From positions 1-43,134 of the forward strand of contig GG730024.1 of NCBI GenBank assembly GCA_000205985.2: DNA of 43,134 bases, in the 5' to 3' direction. Position 1 is the first letter of the stretch. Each line of letters opens with the position of its first letter. The position numbers and the translations under genes are program-made. The notes below the pieces were generated by a model. It made no database searches. It was given only the letters and a program-made list of their open reading frames with translations, and was not told the origin of the DNA. The stretch comes from an uncultured Candidatus Thioglobus sp. (GTDB lineage Bacteria > Pseudomonadota > Gammaproteobacteria > PS1 > Pseudothioglobaceae). This document shows positions 18,991 through 29,110 of the stretch, piece by piece.

Positions 18991-20463
18991 ATGATAATGG
19001 AAGATAAATTAAACATATTTTCATTTACTGGCAAGTATCGAATCCTGCATTTGACTTGGTTTGCCTTTTTTATGACTTTTGTGGTTTGGTTGAGTCTCGG
19101 CCCAATGATGCCATTCATTCAAGAAGCACTAGGATTAAGTGAGCAACAAGCAAAGGTGTTACTGATCTTGAATGTAGCCATGACCATTCCTGCCAGAATT
19201 GTGGTGGGCATGTTGGTGGACAAGATAGGGCCTAAAATTATGTTTTCTTCAATTTTGATTTTGGGTGGGCTGGTCTCAATTGCATTTTCTTGGATGCAGT
19301 CATACGAGCAATTAGCATTACTAAGATTTTTATCAGGCTTTATTGGCGCTGGTTTCGTGGTCGGTATTCGCATGATATCTGAGTGGTTTCCTGCTAAACA
19401 AACTGGTACGGCTCAAGGTATTTACGGTGGCTGGGGTAATTTTGGTTCAGCAGGTGCAGCGGTGTCTTTGCCCTTTATTGCTGCAAGTTTTGGCGATGTG
19501 GATGGTTGGCGTTATGCTATTACCATAGCCAGTATTTTAGCAATTGCATACGGTATTTTTTATTATTTCAATGTGAGTAATACCCCTAAAGGCTCTACTT
19601 ATTTTAAGCCAAAGAAGTCAGGTGCAATGGAGGTCAGTAACATTAAAGATTTGGTGTTGTATATTCTAATGAACATTCCTTTGTATTTGGCATTGTCATT
19701 ATTAACTTGGAAATTATCCCCCAGTAAAATGGGTATGATTTCATTAAGTGTAGAGTTTGGTGTGTACGCTTTTTTGGTGCTAACATTTTTATTTCAAGTG
19801 TTTAAAACCTGGAGCATTAATGCGGATAATTTAAAAAATCCTGTACCTAAGCAGCATCAATATAAATTCAAGCAAGTGGCTATTCTTGATTGGGCCTATT
19901 TGGTGACGTTTGGTACCGAATTAGCAGTGGTGTCAATACTAGCTATGTTTTACGTTGATTGGTTTGAACTGCCTAAAATAACAGCTGCACTTCTGGCAGG
20001 TGTATATCCGTTCATTAATTTATTTGCACGTCCAGGCGGTGGTTATTTAAGCGATAAATACGGGCGTAAATTAACCTTGATAGTTACCTTCTCTGGCGTT
20101 ACACTAAGCTTTTTAGCTTTGGGCAATGTTGATAAAAGTTGGTCTATTTATCTAGTGGTTCTCTTAACTATTTTTGGCGGTATTTTCTCCAAGGCTGGAT
20201 CGGGTGCAGTATTCGCTATGGTGCCACTCATTCAAAGAAGATTAACAGGTCAAATTGCAGGCATGGCAGGTGCATTTGGCAATGTGGGTGCGGTAATATT
20301 CTTGACAGCTAACTCGTTGGTAGATTATGATGAATTTTTTATGTTAATTGGCATGGTGAGTGCAGCGGTATTAGTACTTATCGTTGTATTTTTAGAGGAA
20401 CCAAAAGGCCACATGACTGAGATTTTAGACGATGGCACGGTTGAGGTAATTAAACTGGATTAA
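18991..20463 (+). CDS. NarK/NasA-family MFS nitrate/nitrite transporter
   Basis: 490 aa; WLSLGPMMPFIQEALGLS, GIYGGWGNFGSAGAAVSLPFIA; within the nirB-nas cluster. Confidence 0.88.
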   Translation: MIMEDKLNIFSFTGKYRILHLTWFAFFMTFVVWLSLGPMMPFIQEALGLSEQQAKVLLILNVAMTIPARIVVGMLVDKIGPKIMFSSILILGGLVSIAFSWMQSYEQLALLRFLSGFIGAGFVVGIRMISEWFPAKQTGTAQGIYGGWGNFGSAGAAVSLPFIAASFGDVDGWRYAITIASILAIAYGIFYYFNVSNTPKGSTYFKPKKSGAMEVSNIKDLVLYILMNIPLYLALSLLTWKLSPSKMGMISLSVEFGVYAFLVLTFLFQVFKTWSINADNLKNPVPKQHQYKFKQVAILDWAYLVTFGTELAVVSILAMFYVDWFELPKITAALLAGVYPFINLFARPGGGYLSDKYGRKLTLIVTFSGVTLSFLALGNVDKSWSIYLVVLLTIFGGIFSKAGSGAVFAMVPLIQRRLTGQIAGMAGAFGNVGAVIFLTANSLVDYDEFFMLIGMVSAAVLVLIVVFLEEPKGHMTEILDDGTVEVIKLD

Positions 20464-20465
20464 CG

Positions 20466-22166
20466 ATGCAGCAATTAAAAGTTACAATTAGTTCTCACTC
20501 AGTTGCAGGCATTAAACCTGAAAATCAAGACGCTTGCGCTTATCACATACCCAATGCACAAGCACTTGAGTACAAGGGCGTTGTTGGTGTTATTGCCGAT
20601 GGTGTGAGTGCTTGTGAAAGAGCAAAAGAAGCAAGCGGTTGTTGTGTCAAAGGCTTCTTGAGTGATTACTATGCAACTCCAGACTCTTGGAGTGTAGAGC
20701 ACTCAGCCACTAAGGTTATCTCAGCTCTGAACAATTGGTTGTACTCCCAATCAATGCGCAGTGATGAGGTCTCGTCAATGCTGTCAACGCTTAGCACAGT
20801 GATTATTAAATCCAATACAGCGCACGTGTTTCATGTGGGTGATTCACGCGTTTATCGATACCGGTCAGGCGTATTAACCCAACTGACTAAAGACCATGTT
20901 TTAAGTTTGAACAAAGAAAAAACCTACTTGTCCAGAGCAATGGGATTTGACTTAAAAATCAATGTGGACTACCAAACTTTTGATATCGAATTGAACGACC
21001 AGTTTTTAATGACCACTGATGGCGTGCACGATTACTTGGACAATGCTTTATTGGAGGTTTTAATGAATAAAGCATCAACGGTTGACGATATTGTTGATAG
21101 AGCCTTGGACAAGGGCAGCCAAGATAATGTTTCAGCCATGATTATCAGCATTGATCAACTGCCAGAGAAAAATCTAAACGAAGCTTTTGATGAGTTAACT
21201 CAAAGACCGGTACCTCCAGATCTTGTTAAAGGCATGAAAATTAATGGATTTGAAATAGTGTCACTCATTATTTCAAGCTCAAAAATGCAATTGTATTTAG
21301 CTAAAGACATTAACACCGGTCAATCGGTTGCTCTTAAAACGCCGTCCATTAATTTTGAAGATGATCCAGAGTACCTTAAGCACTTTATGTACGAGCAATG
21401 GGTAGGACAGCGCGTACATAGCTCTAATGTGGTTAAAGTGCACAATGGTAGCGAAGTGCCTAAGTTTTTAGCTTATGCGATGGAATACATCAAAGGACAA
21501 ACATTGCGAGCGTGGATGGATGAAAACAAGAATCCTGACATTGAAGTGGTGCTTAGTTTTGTTAAGCAAATTATTCAAGGGCTTAGAGCTTTTCATCGTC
21601 AAGAAATGCTGCATTGCGACCTTAAGCCAGAAAATATTATGATCGATGAAATTGGCCAAATTAAACTGATTGATTTTGGCTCAGCCAGAATTGCCGGTGT
21701 GACTGAGCTGGTCAATCCTATTAATGCCGTGGGCAATCAAGGCACACAGGGCTATACCGCGCCAGAAGTTATTTTGGATGAACGTGTATCACAAGCCTCT
21801 GATCAGTTTAGTTTAGGCGCAATTGTGTATGAAATGTTGTCATCTCATTTGCCTTATCAGGACAAATTAGATAAAAATTTAAGCATTAAAAAATTAGATA
21901 AGTTGACTTATGAATCAACCCTAATGCACAATCCAAATTTACCAATATGGATTGATGGTGCCATTCAAAAAGCTTGTCATTTAAATTACAACAAGCGCTA
22001 TGAAGCACTCAGTGAGTTTTTGTACGATTTAGAACATCCAAATTCAAAATTCTTAAACGTACAAAAAGACAAGCAACCCGATTCAATTTTAAATCGCTAT
22101 AGACTGCTTATTGCTGTGTCATTTTCATTGAATTTTATTTTATTATTATTGTTAATTATTAAATAA
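20466..22166 (+). CDS. Fused PP2C-type phosphatase / Ser-Thr protein kinase with C-terminal TM segment
   Basis: 566 aa; PP2C motifs (GVIADGVSACERAKEAS, VFHVGDSRVYRYR, TTDGVHDYL, DNVSAMII); kinase motifs VALKTP, HCDLKPENIMI, LIDFGSARI. Confidence 0.93.
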   Translation: MQQLKVTISSHSVAGIKPENQDACAYHIPNAQALEYKGVVGVIADGVSACERAKEASGCCVKGFLSDYYATPDSWSVEHSATKVISALNNWLYSQSMRSDEVSSMLSTLSTVIIKSNTAHVFHVGDSRVYRYRSGVLTQLTKDHVLSLNKEKTYLSRAMGFDLKINVDYQTFDIELNDQFLMTTDGVHDYLDNALLEVLMNKASTVDDIVDRALDKGSQDNVSAMIISIDQLPEKNLNEAFDELTQRPVPPDLVKGMKINGFEIVSLIISSSKMQLYLAKDINTGQSVALKTPSINFEDDPEYLKHFMYEQWVGQRVHSSNVVKVHNGSEVPKFLAYAMEYIKGQTLRAWMDENKNPDIEVVLSFVKQIIQGLRAFHRQEMLHCDLKPENIMIDEIGQIKLIDFGSARIAGVTELVNPINAVGNQGTQGYTAPEVILDERVSQASDQFSLGAIVYEMLSSHLPYQDKLDKNLSIKKLDKLTYESTLMHNPNLPIWIDGAIQKACHLNYNKRYEALSEFLYDLEHPNSKFLNVQKDKQPDSILNRYRLLIAVSFSLNFILLLLLIIK

Positions 22167-22171
22167 AGTAT

Positions 22172-23629
22172 ATGAGTTTTAAGACCACTTGCCCCTATTG
22201 TGGCGTAGGCTGCGGCATCGAAATCAGTCGTTTAGGATCGACATTAAGCCTAATTGGGGATAAAAATTCGCCAGTTAATCAAGGTATGCTTTGTATTAAA
22301 GGGCAAACTCTTTTAGAAACAATTGGTACGGACGAAGATAGACTACTGTTCCCATCACTTGGTAGTTGGGAAAAAACCATACACGCTATTCGTGATAATT
22401 TTCTTACCACGCCCAGAAGTGAAATAGCGCTTTATGTGTCTGGTCAAATGCTCATGGAAGATTTGTACATTGCTAAAAAATTTGCCGATAGTTACGGAAT
22501 AAGAAACATAGAAAGTAACTCCAGGCTTTGCATGTATTCAACCGTTGAAGCAAACAAGCGCGCCTACGGAGAAGACATCGTACCGGTGTCTTACGACGAT
22601 ATTTATGCAGCAGAAACCGTGTTGATTATTGGTAGCAATACAGCCGATTGCCATCCTATCGTATTTAATCATGTAAAAAAGTCAAAGGCCTATGTTGTGT
22701 GTGTTGATGTGTACGAAACCACCACAGCCAAGCAATCTGATTTGTTTATTAAAGTAGAGCCTGGTACCGACATGGATTTGATTAATGACTTAGTAAATCA
22801 ATCTTGGTTTAAAGATAAAAAAACTTTGAGTATATATTCTCAAGGGCTAACTCAATCAACTGATGCGACTGATAAGGTAAATGCTTTAATTAATGCACAC
22901 ATTAATACTGGAAATATTAACAAACCGGGCTGTGGTGTTTTATCTTTGACCGGACAATCAAATGCCATGGGTGGGCGTGAAATTGGTATTTGCACAAGTG
23001 ATTTAACCGCGACTGAGTTTTTTTCAACAAGTCAAATTAAAACACTGTGGGTAATGGCAACTAATCCAGCGCACAGCATGATTAATTATCGTCAATTTGA
23101 CACTTTGATTGCATCAGACTTTACTCAAACTTTAACCACAAAAGATGCAGATATTGTATTACCGGCTTGTTCGTGGAGTGAAAAAACAGGTCATCAAAAA
23201 AATTCTGAAAGGCGTTATTTAAAGCAAAACTCCTTTCTACCGCCCGCAGGAGAATCAAAACCAGACTGGGAAATTATTTGTTTAGTGGCTAGATCTTTAG
23301 GACTTAAAGGATTTGATTATAAAAATTCTGATGAAATTTGGGCAGAGATGGACATTGATCAGACTTGGCATTCAAGAATTAAGGTGAAGGAAGAACTGGT
23401 TGATATTGAAAAAAGTGACAGAAGTTACGATAGCAAAGCCATTAATAACGCCCGTTTATTAACGCAATGGCATAGCATGTCAAGAACACAAAAAAGCACC
23501 ACACTTAATAAAATGACAAAAAATAATCCTAATATTGTCTCAATTCATCACATTACTAATGCTGAATTATTTAAAGATAAGGAAGTTGAGTTGGATCGAT
23601 ATTCTAAACAACCTTGCTTTAAAGGTTAA
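22172..23629 (+). CDS. NasA/NarB-like assimilatory nitrate reductase catalytic subunit, shortened
   Basis: 485 aa; [11 protein letters not shown]...[77 protein letters not shown]. Confidence 0.85.
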   Translation: MSFKTTCPYCGVGCGIEISRLGSTLSLIGDKNSPVNQGMLCIKGQTLLETIGTDEDRLLFPSLGSWEKTIHAIRDNFLTTPRSEIALYVSGQMLMEDLYIAKKFADSYGIRNIESNSRLCMYSTVEANKRAYGEDIVPVSYDDIYAAETVLIIGSNTADCHPIVFNHVKKSKAYVVCVDVYETTTAKQSDLFIKVEPGTDMDLINDLVNQSWFKDKKTLSIYSQGLTQSTDATDKVNALINAHINTGNINKPGCGVLSLTGQSNAMGGREIGICTSDLTATEFFSTSQIKTLWVMATNPAHSMINYRQFDTLIASDFTQTLTTKDADIVLPACSWSEKTGHQKNSERRYLKQNSFLPPAGESKPDWEIICLVARSLGLKGFDYKNSDEIWAEMDIDQTWHSRIKVKEELVDIEKSDRSYDSKAINNARLLTQWHSMSRTQKSTTLNKMTKNNPNIVSIHHITNAELFKDKEVELDRYSKQPCFKG

Positions 23630-24663
23630 ACAATAGGTAGTTTAATCTTTCCACTAAAATGATGCCATTCATAGCGAATAGGGTAGTTACGGCGGTAATA
23701 TTCAAAATTTTCAATATTTTTAATGGCCACTGTATCTTTCTTAAAGTCGTAAACTTCATTTAAAGAGTCGAGTAAATTGTCACTTTTTAGTTTTAAAGCA
23801 CCAGGATTAATCAAATTAACAATGCTTTTGTCTTGCTCTTGTCCGCTAAAGTCGCATAAAGCCTCATAAACCATAAAACTACCCATGAATTTAGCATCAA
23901 CAGAGTGTCCGGCGATGTGCGGGGTGGCCCAATAAGCCTCTTTTTGTAAATTTTGGTTGGTGTTAGGCTCGTTTTCCCAGCAATCGATGATATTGACCAT
24001 CGTTTGGGTTTTTTCCCAAATTTTTTCATTAATCACACCGCCACGCGCAGCGTTAAAAAGAATGGTTTTTTTGTTAATGTTATGAAAATTATGCTCATTT
24101 AATAGATTAAAGCTTGGATATTTTCCATCAAAGGTGAGTGGCGTGTGAAAAGTAACCATATCAGCACTTAAGGCAGTGTCTAAATCAACAAAATTTGGCA
24201 AATTTTCATTCTCTTGTCTAATAGGGTCATTCAATAGGGTTTTAATGCCCATTACATATGCTTTAGCGGCTAAACGTGAGCCAACATTGCCCACACCAAT
24301 TATTCCCAAAGTTTTTTGAGTGTAGTCAAAATTCAATTCATTGGCCAAATTAACAATCGCACTAATCACAAACTCAGCCACCGCCATTGAATTACAGCCT
24401 TGTGCTGAAAAGAAAGTAATGTTGTTTTCTTTTAAATAATCTTGGTCAACATGGTCAAGCCCAGCGACTGTTGAGCCGACAAATTTAACATTACTTCCCT
24501 CGAGTAAATCTTGGTTGACTTTGGTGCGTGAGCGTACAATGAGCACGTCTACATCTTTAACAGATTCAGTATTAATGTCTCGACCAGCCATAGTGGTAAT
24601 CTCACCGAATTGGGAGAATATCTCATCATAAGCGTAGCAAGCATCGTCAATGATTAATTTCAT
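23626..24663 (-). CDS. pdxB: Erythronate-4-phosphate dehydrogenase
   Basis: 345 aa D-2-hydroxyacid dehydrogenase; [55 protein letters not shown]. Confidence 0.92.
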   Translation of the reverse strand: MKLIIDDACYAYDEIFSQFGEITTMAGRDINTESVKDVDVLIVRSRTKVNQDLLEGSNVKFVGSTVAGLDHVDQDYLKENNITFFSAQGCNSMAVAEFVISAIVNLANELNFDYTQKTLGIIGVGNVGSRLAAKAYVMGIKTLLNDPIRQENENLPNFVDLDTALSADMVTFHTPLTFDGKYPSFNLLNEHNFHNINKKTILFNAARGGVINEKIWEKTQTMVNIIDCWENEPNTNQNLQKEAYWATPHIAGHSVDAKFMGSFMVYEALCDFSGQEQDKSIVNLINPGALKLKSDNLLDSLNEVYDFKKDTVAIKNIENFEYYRRNYPIRYEWHHFSGKIKLPIV

Positions 24664-24696
24664 ATTTTTATTGAGGAAGGCAAGGCCTTCCCCACT

Positions 24697-25365
24697 TTAC
24701 CAATTTATAGTTTTAAGTTTGTGTATTTTAAGGTAATCGTTGGTTTTGGAAAAGTGTTTGCAACCAAAAAATCCTTTATGTGCAGAGAAGGGGGAAGGGT
24801 GTGCGGCCGTTAAAACCAAATGCTTATCTTGATCAATCAGTTCGGTTTTTTTCTGAGCATAAGCGCCCCAAAGCAAAAATACCAAATTTTGTTTTTTCTC
24901 ATTAAGAATATCAATAACAGTATCGGTGAAATCTACCCAACCTGATTTGGCATGTGAGCCGGGCGAATTTTTCTCAACCGTGAGTGCACTGTTGAGTAGC
25001 AACACCCCTTGTGTTGCCCAGTGGGTTAGGTTGCCACTTTGGCTGGGGGTAATGCTTAAGTCTGATGAAAGTTCTTGATAAATATTTCGAAGTGAAGGCG
25101 GGACTCTGATGCCGTCAGGTACTGAAAAACTAAGACCATGTGCTTGGCCTTCGTTGTGATAAGGGTCTTGCCCTAGAATAATGACTTTGGTGTTTTTAAA
25201 ACTGCTGAGATCAAAAGCATTAAACATCTGATCTTTAGGTGGGTAAATGGTTTTGTTGTGTGCAGATTCGTATTCTAAAAATTCAAGCAGATGTCGGTAA
25301 TGGTCTTGTTTAAAGATAAAATCGAGTTGTTCGGACCAGTCTTTGGTCAAAGCCCAGCCCACCAT
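24697..25365 (-). CDS. ung: Uracil-DNA glycosylase
   Basis: VIILGQDPYHNEGQAHGLSFSV; LTAAHPSPFSAHKGFFGCKHFS. Confidence 0.96.
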   Translation of the reverse strand: MVGWALTKDWSEQLDFIFKQDHYRHLLEFLEYESAHNKTIYPPKDQMFNAFDLSSFKNTKVIILGQDPYHNEGQAHGLSFSVPDGIRVPPSLRNIYQELSSDLSITPSQSGNLTHWATQGVLLLNSALTVEKNSPGSHAKSGWVDFTDTVIDILNEKKQNLVFLLWGAYAQKKTELIDQDKHLVLTAAHPSPFSAHKGFFGCKHFSKTNDYLKIHKLKTINW

Positions 25366-25847
25366 AATCTGAGTCGATAACCCAGTGTTGAGGTGTAACC
25401 TACTTCAACAAATTGGATACGACCTTCGGTGTTGATAAAGAAACTACTGGGCGTACCTTTAACGCCAAACAATCTTGATAATGAACCCGATTGGTCGTTA
25501 ATAATGTTGTCTAGTTTAAGGTTGTTTTCTTCGGCGTATTTTTTAATCTCATCATCCGATCCAGACTGGATGGCAATGTTGAGCACTTTGTAGTCTTCAG
25601 ATATGGCTTGAATGTTGTCGTTTTCTACCGCGCAAACCGGACACCAAGTTGCCCAAAAATGAATCAGAATAGCTTGATCAGGTAAGGGGTTGGAGTTCAT
25701 AACTTCACCGGTGAGGGTTTGAGAACTGAAACTTGGCGTCATGCCTTGAGTGAGGTCTTGTTGTTGCCACATACGAATGGCAAAAATAGCGATAATTACC
25801 ATCATAAATTGCATGAGGGTTTTGCGAGACGGACGGTTAATTTTCAT
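25347..25847 (-). CDS. Membrane-anchored thioredoxin-like (TlpA/ScsD-like) protein
   Basis: N-terminal hydrophobic segment, FWATWCPVC active site, GTPSSFFIN. Confidence 0.88.
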   Translation of the reverse strand: MKINRPSRKTLMQFMMVIIAIFAIRMWQQQDLTQGMTPSFSSQTLTGEVMNSNPLPDQAILIHFWATWCPVCAVENDNIQAISEDYKVLNIAIQSGSDDEIKKYAEENNLKLDNIINDQSGSLSRLFGVKGTPSSFFINTEGRIQFVEVGYTSTLGYRLRLWWAGL

Positions 25848-25981
25848 GTGCTATATTATAGCCTAAGAGAATAATTGATAAAAAATTACCAAATCGTTTT
25901 TTTTTTTTGCTTTATACTAGAAAAAGTAAAAATTGATTCAAACTAAAGAAATTTAGCTTATTGACTGGGGAGGCAATAATA

Positions 25982-26707
25982 ATGATTCCGAGTAAAACCA
26001 ACTTCAATAAGTACCATGCGTTCTTATCGAAAGTGTCGTTATTTAAGGATATATTAGAAAAAGATCTGACTGATTTTTTTCATTCGATGCAAATTAAACA
26101 ATACCACAAAGGTGAGATGCTAACCTTTAATGCACCTGATCATGACAAGTGCTATATTGTGTATGAAGGCTTGTTTAAGCTAACGAAGTTTGATGAGAAT
26201 GGCGATGAGATTGTGATCAAAATTCTTGATAAAAGCGACGCTATATCACCCATGCATTTTTCACCGCATTACGAAGTTTGTGCAGAGTTCGTTAAAAAGA
26301 CAACCTTGATTTACTTTACTAAAAAAGACATCGATATCTTCATTGCAAAGAATCATCAGTTTTCAACCAATATTATTGATTTTTTGGCCAAAGGTGTTCA
26401 GGATCTTTTGCTTAGTGCAGAAGTATTACAACTTAAGAGCGCTAAGGAAAAAGTTGGCTGGTACTTGGTACATGCTAAAATTAACAATACTTTCGAATTG
26501 CCTTATTCAAAGGCATTAATCGCTTCTTATCTGGGCTTAAAGCCAGAGTCGTTTTCAAGGGCATTAGCCAAGCTTAAAGAAGAAGGCATAGTGCTTGACA
26601 ACAAAACCATCAAGTTATTGAATGGCGATGAACTTTGCAAGTATTGCGACAAAGTCATCGGCTCGGACTGCCCATCTTTTTTAACTGAAAATTGCGCTCA
26701 CAATTAG
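25982..26707 (+). CDS. Crp/Fnr-family transcriptional regulator with C-terminal Cys cluster
   Basis: cNMP-binding-like fold then HTH LIASYLGLKPESFSRALAKLKEEG; C-terminus LCKYCDKVIGSDCPSFLTENCAHN; ATG at 25982 after ggggagg. Confidence 0.88.
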   Translation: MIPSKTNFNKYHAFLSKVSLFKDILEKDLTDFFHSMQIKQYHKGEMLTFNAPDHDKCYIVYEGLFKLTKFDENGDEIVIKILDKSDAISPMHFSPHYEVCAEFVKKTTLIYFTKKDIDIFIAKNHQFSTNIIDFLAKGVQDLLLSAEVLQLKSAKEKVGWYLVHAKINNTFELPYSKALIASYLGLKPESFSRALAKLKEEGIVLDNKTIKLLNGDELCKYCDKVIGSDCPSFLTENCAHN

Positions 26708-26708
26708 T

Positions 26709-27191
26709 TTAATCAACTTCTTTATCTGTTTTACCTGCTTTAGCTGCTTTAGCTAGTACCTCTTTCTTCTTATCAATGTATTGAACAATTTTCCCTGCAT
26801 GGGTCAGTGTAGGTTCGAGTGTTAGCGCTTGTTCTGCCATTGCTTTAGATGCATCATAAAAACCAAGGTGTAGATAGGCAATGGACATCGATGTAAATAG
26901 TTTTGAATCCGTTGGATCTAAAAGCGTAGCCTCTTGATAATTACGAATGGCTTCTTTATTTTTATTTTGTGAAAGATACAAGCTTGCCAACTCTACGTAA
27001 GCGTGTTTGCTGGGAGATTGTTCAATTATTTGTTTGAGTTTTTCTTCAATTTTTTTGAACTTATTGTCCTCCATCGCTTGGCTAACTTGTTGCAAAGCCT
27101 TGCTTGAACTTGGCAGGTTAGCAAAAACAGAATGGTTAAAAAATCCTATGGTAAAAAATAATACCAGTGCGTATGTTTGTTTTGTTTTCAT
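26709..27191 (-). CDS. Secreted TPR-repeat protein
   Basis: Signal peptide MKTKQTYALVLFFTIGFFNHSVFA, TPR-like AIRNYQEATLLDPTDSKLFTSMSIAYLHLGFYDASKAMAEQALTLEP; start moved to internal Met. Confidence 0.8.
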   Translation of the reverse strand: MKTKQTYALVLFFTIGFFNHSVFANLPSSSKALQQVSQAMEDNKFKKIEEKLKQIIEQSPSKHAYVELASLYLSQNKNKEAIRNYQEATLLDPTDSKLFTSMSIAYLHLGFYDASKAMAEQALTLEPTLTHAGKIVQYIDKKKEVLAKAAKAGKTDKEVD

Positions 27192-27221
27192 TTTATTTTC
27201 CTTATAAAAAAATAGTGAAAA

Positions 27222-27257
27222 AAATACCCCTTTCAAGTTGCCTTGGCAGGGGTATTT
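27222..27257 (-). terminator. Intrinsic terminator of the octaheme cytochrome gene
   Basis: AAATACCCCT...AGGGGTATTT followed on the minus strand by a T-run. Confidence 0.75.
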
Positions 27258-27280
27258 AATTAAAGACTTATAAAGCTAAA

Positions 27281-28741
27281 TTATTTTTCAAATTGAGCTT
27301 TAAAGTCTGCGGTTGCCTTCTTGCGAATCTCCGCTTGTTTTGCAGACATCTTACCTAAGAACCACTTATGATTATCTGTGTTCAGAACCTCATCAATAGT
27401 TTTTTCTAGACGGTCTGCAGCCTGTCCTTTATTGAATTCACCAGAAGATCTAGCCTTCTCTATTAGGTGTCTCAACTCTGGAAGGAGATGCGTGTAGAAG
27501 TTTCTGGCAATCTCATAAGTACCATGCCAGTGCGTGATATCAGGCGCCATCATAGAAGCACCATGACGAGCACGACGACCTTCGTGATGCCATAGTTCGA
27601 ACCAGATGAAGTCGATCTTATTACTAAACTTAACTGGATTCAATAAAGGCTTCGCAGCTTTCATTAACTTCAGTCCTGGCTTAGCAAACTTCTCGTTATA
27701 CAACTCAATCAATCCGTCGTACTGAATGTAGAAGTTATCTACATACTCTTGAGAGTGACAAGCAGAACAAACGTCTTGCATGTTTTCTCTACGAGTTTCC
27801 CAGTTAACGTGTTGACCTGGTAAGTCCATCTTCTTGTCAGATACCTCAGGACGAATTGAGATTGGCGGACGGTTGTTCCAAGAGATACGCATACCAACAT
27901 CATGCGTTACGCCTTGATTTTTAGTCGCACCCATGTGACAAGTAGAACAAGTTGGAGCGGTGTAGAAATCTTCACCAGGAACCCACTTAGACTTATCCAT
28001 ACCGAGTTGTCCTTTCTGAGAAGCATATTGGATACCATGCTTAGACTCGTTATAAACTTCGATATGCGGATGATCCGGACCCATATGACATTTACCACAT
28101 GTTTCAGGTGCACGAGCTTGCTCTACAGAGAAACTATGACGAGCATGACAAGCGGTACAAGAACCTTCTGAACCATCAGGGTTAATTCTACCAATACCTG
28201 TGTTTGGCCATGTTGCAGGATCTAATGCACCATCTTCTAGCACTTTAACCTGTGAACCGTGACACTGCCAACAACCATTAACGGCTGCCGCTGAGTTACC
28301 ATCAGGAAAGCCTTCAGTAACAAAACTACTATTACCTTCAACTACCTCGGCTAATAAGTTGTCCAGTGAACCTAAGATTCGACCCGCTTTAGCGTGATGC
28401 GACTCTTCAGCCTCTTTAACCTCTTGAGCGTGACAGTTTGCACAATCACGTGGCGATACAATAATGGAGATGTACTTCTCATTACCTCTCTTACCATGTA
28501 GGAATGCATCTTTATCTTCCTTATTAGCAGCGTGACATTCGTAACAACCTACCTTAGCACGGTGGTGTTTACTATCGCCCCATTGTTTAACAATACCACT
28601 ATCGTTCTTTTTATGGCAAGTGGTACATTGCTTGCTGGTCTCTGATGCTTGAGCCGGCGGCTCAGTAACTGACGAAAACGCCGAGCTACTTAAAAACATC
28701 AAAGATAAAAAGAAGATTAAACTTTTTATTATTTGTTTCAT
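27281..28741 (-). CDS. Octaheme c-type cytochrome, hydroxylamine oxidoreductase (HAO) family
   Basis: Eight CxxCH motifs (CTTCH, CYECH, CANCH, CWQCH, CTACH, CGKCH, CSTCH, CSACH), HAO-like C-terminal helix (WFELWHHEGRRARHGASMMAPDITHWHGTYE); start at MKQIIKSL. Confidence 0.9.
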   Translation of the reverse strand: MKQIIKSLIFFLSLMFLSSSAFSSVTEPPAQASETSKQCTTCHKKNDSGIVKQWGDSKHHRAKVGCYECHAANKEDKDAFLHGKRGNEKYISIIVSPRDCANCHAQEVKEAEESHHAKAGRILGSLDNLLAEVVEGNSSFVTEGFPDGNSAAAVNGCWQCHGSQVKVLEDGALDPATWPNTGIGRINPDGSEGSCTACHARHSFSVEQARAPETCGKCHMGPDHPHIEVYNESKHGIQYASQKGQLGMDKSKWVPGEDFYTAPTCSTCHMGATKNQGVTHDVGMRISWNNRPPISIRPEVSDKKMDLPGQHVNWETRRENMQDVCSACHSQEYVDNFYIQYDGLIELYNEKFAKPGLKLMKAAKPLLNPVKFSNKIDFIWFELWHHEGRRARHGASMMAPDITHWHGTYEIARNFYTHLLPELRHLIEKARSSGEFNKGQAADRLEKTIDEVLNTDNHKWFLGKMSAKQAEIRKKATADFKAQFEK

Positions 28742-28821
28742 GATACAACTCCTATTATTTTTTCTATTAAACAAAAAACTACTCTCTAACGCGATTTTAG
28801 TAAAAGATAAAATAATAAAAA

Positions 28822-28834
28822 ATAACATGGGTTA
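28822..28834. promoter_or_regulatory. Recurrent palindrome (TAACATGGGTTA variant) upstream of octaheme cytochrome
   Basis: aaTAACATGGGTTAataaaa, one of five related intergenic sites. Confidence 0.5.
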
Positions 28835-28932
28835 ATAAAATCGAAATTTATTTATATTTATGCAAAGGCCTCAAGTAATATAAAAATAAATAACTTACAT
28901 TAACTTAAATTTAAATAAGTTTTGTTATAGTA

Positions 28933-28990
28933 AAAAGCGCACCTTCTTATATTACTCTCTAAGTTAATAGCCAACGGAAGGTGCACTTTT
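28933..28990. repeat. Long inverted repeat in the hao/nap divergent region
   Basis: AAAAGCGCACCTTC 28933-28946 and GAAGGTGCACTTTT 28977-28990, 13 of 14 complementary, 30-nt loop. Confidence 0.7.
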
Positions 28991-29034
28991 AAATTGTAAA
29001 TAAACCAACTTAATCAACAAGAAACGATCTTGTA

Positions 29035-29054
29035 AAAATAACATAGGTTATTTT
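29035..29054. promoter_or_regulatory. Recurrent palindrome AAAATAACATAGGTTATTTT upstream of napD
   Basis: 8-bp perfect arms AAAATAAC/GTTATTTT around ATAG. Confidence 0.6.
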
Positions 29055-29110
29055 TAGTTGAGGCTATTTTTTATATAATTTTAAGTTAAGGTTTTAGAGA
29101 GAGCTTAAAT

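Noticed and set aside
25933-25946. TTGATTCAAACTAA as an FNR box upstream of the Crp/Fnr gene
   Set aside because: Only one half-site matches; too weak to claim.
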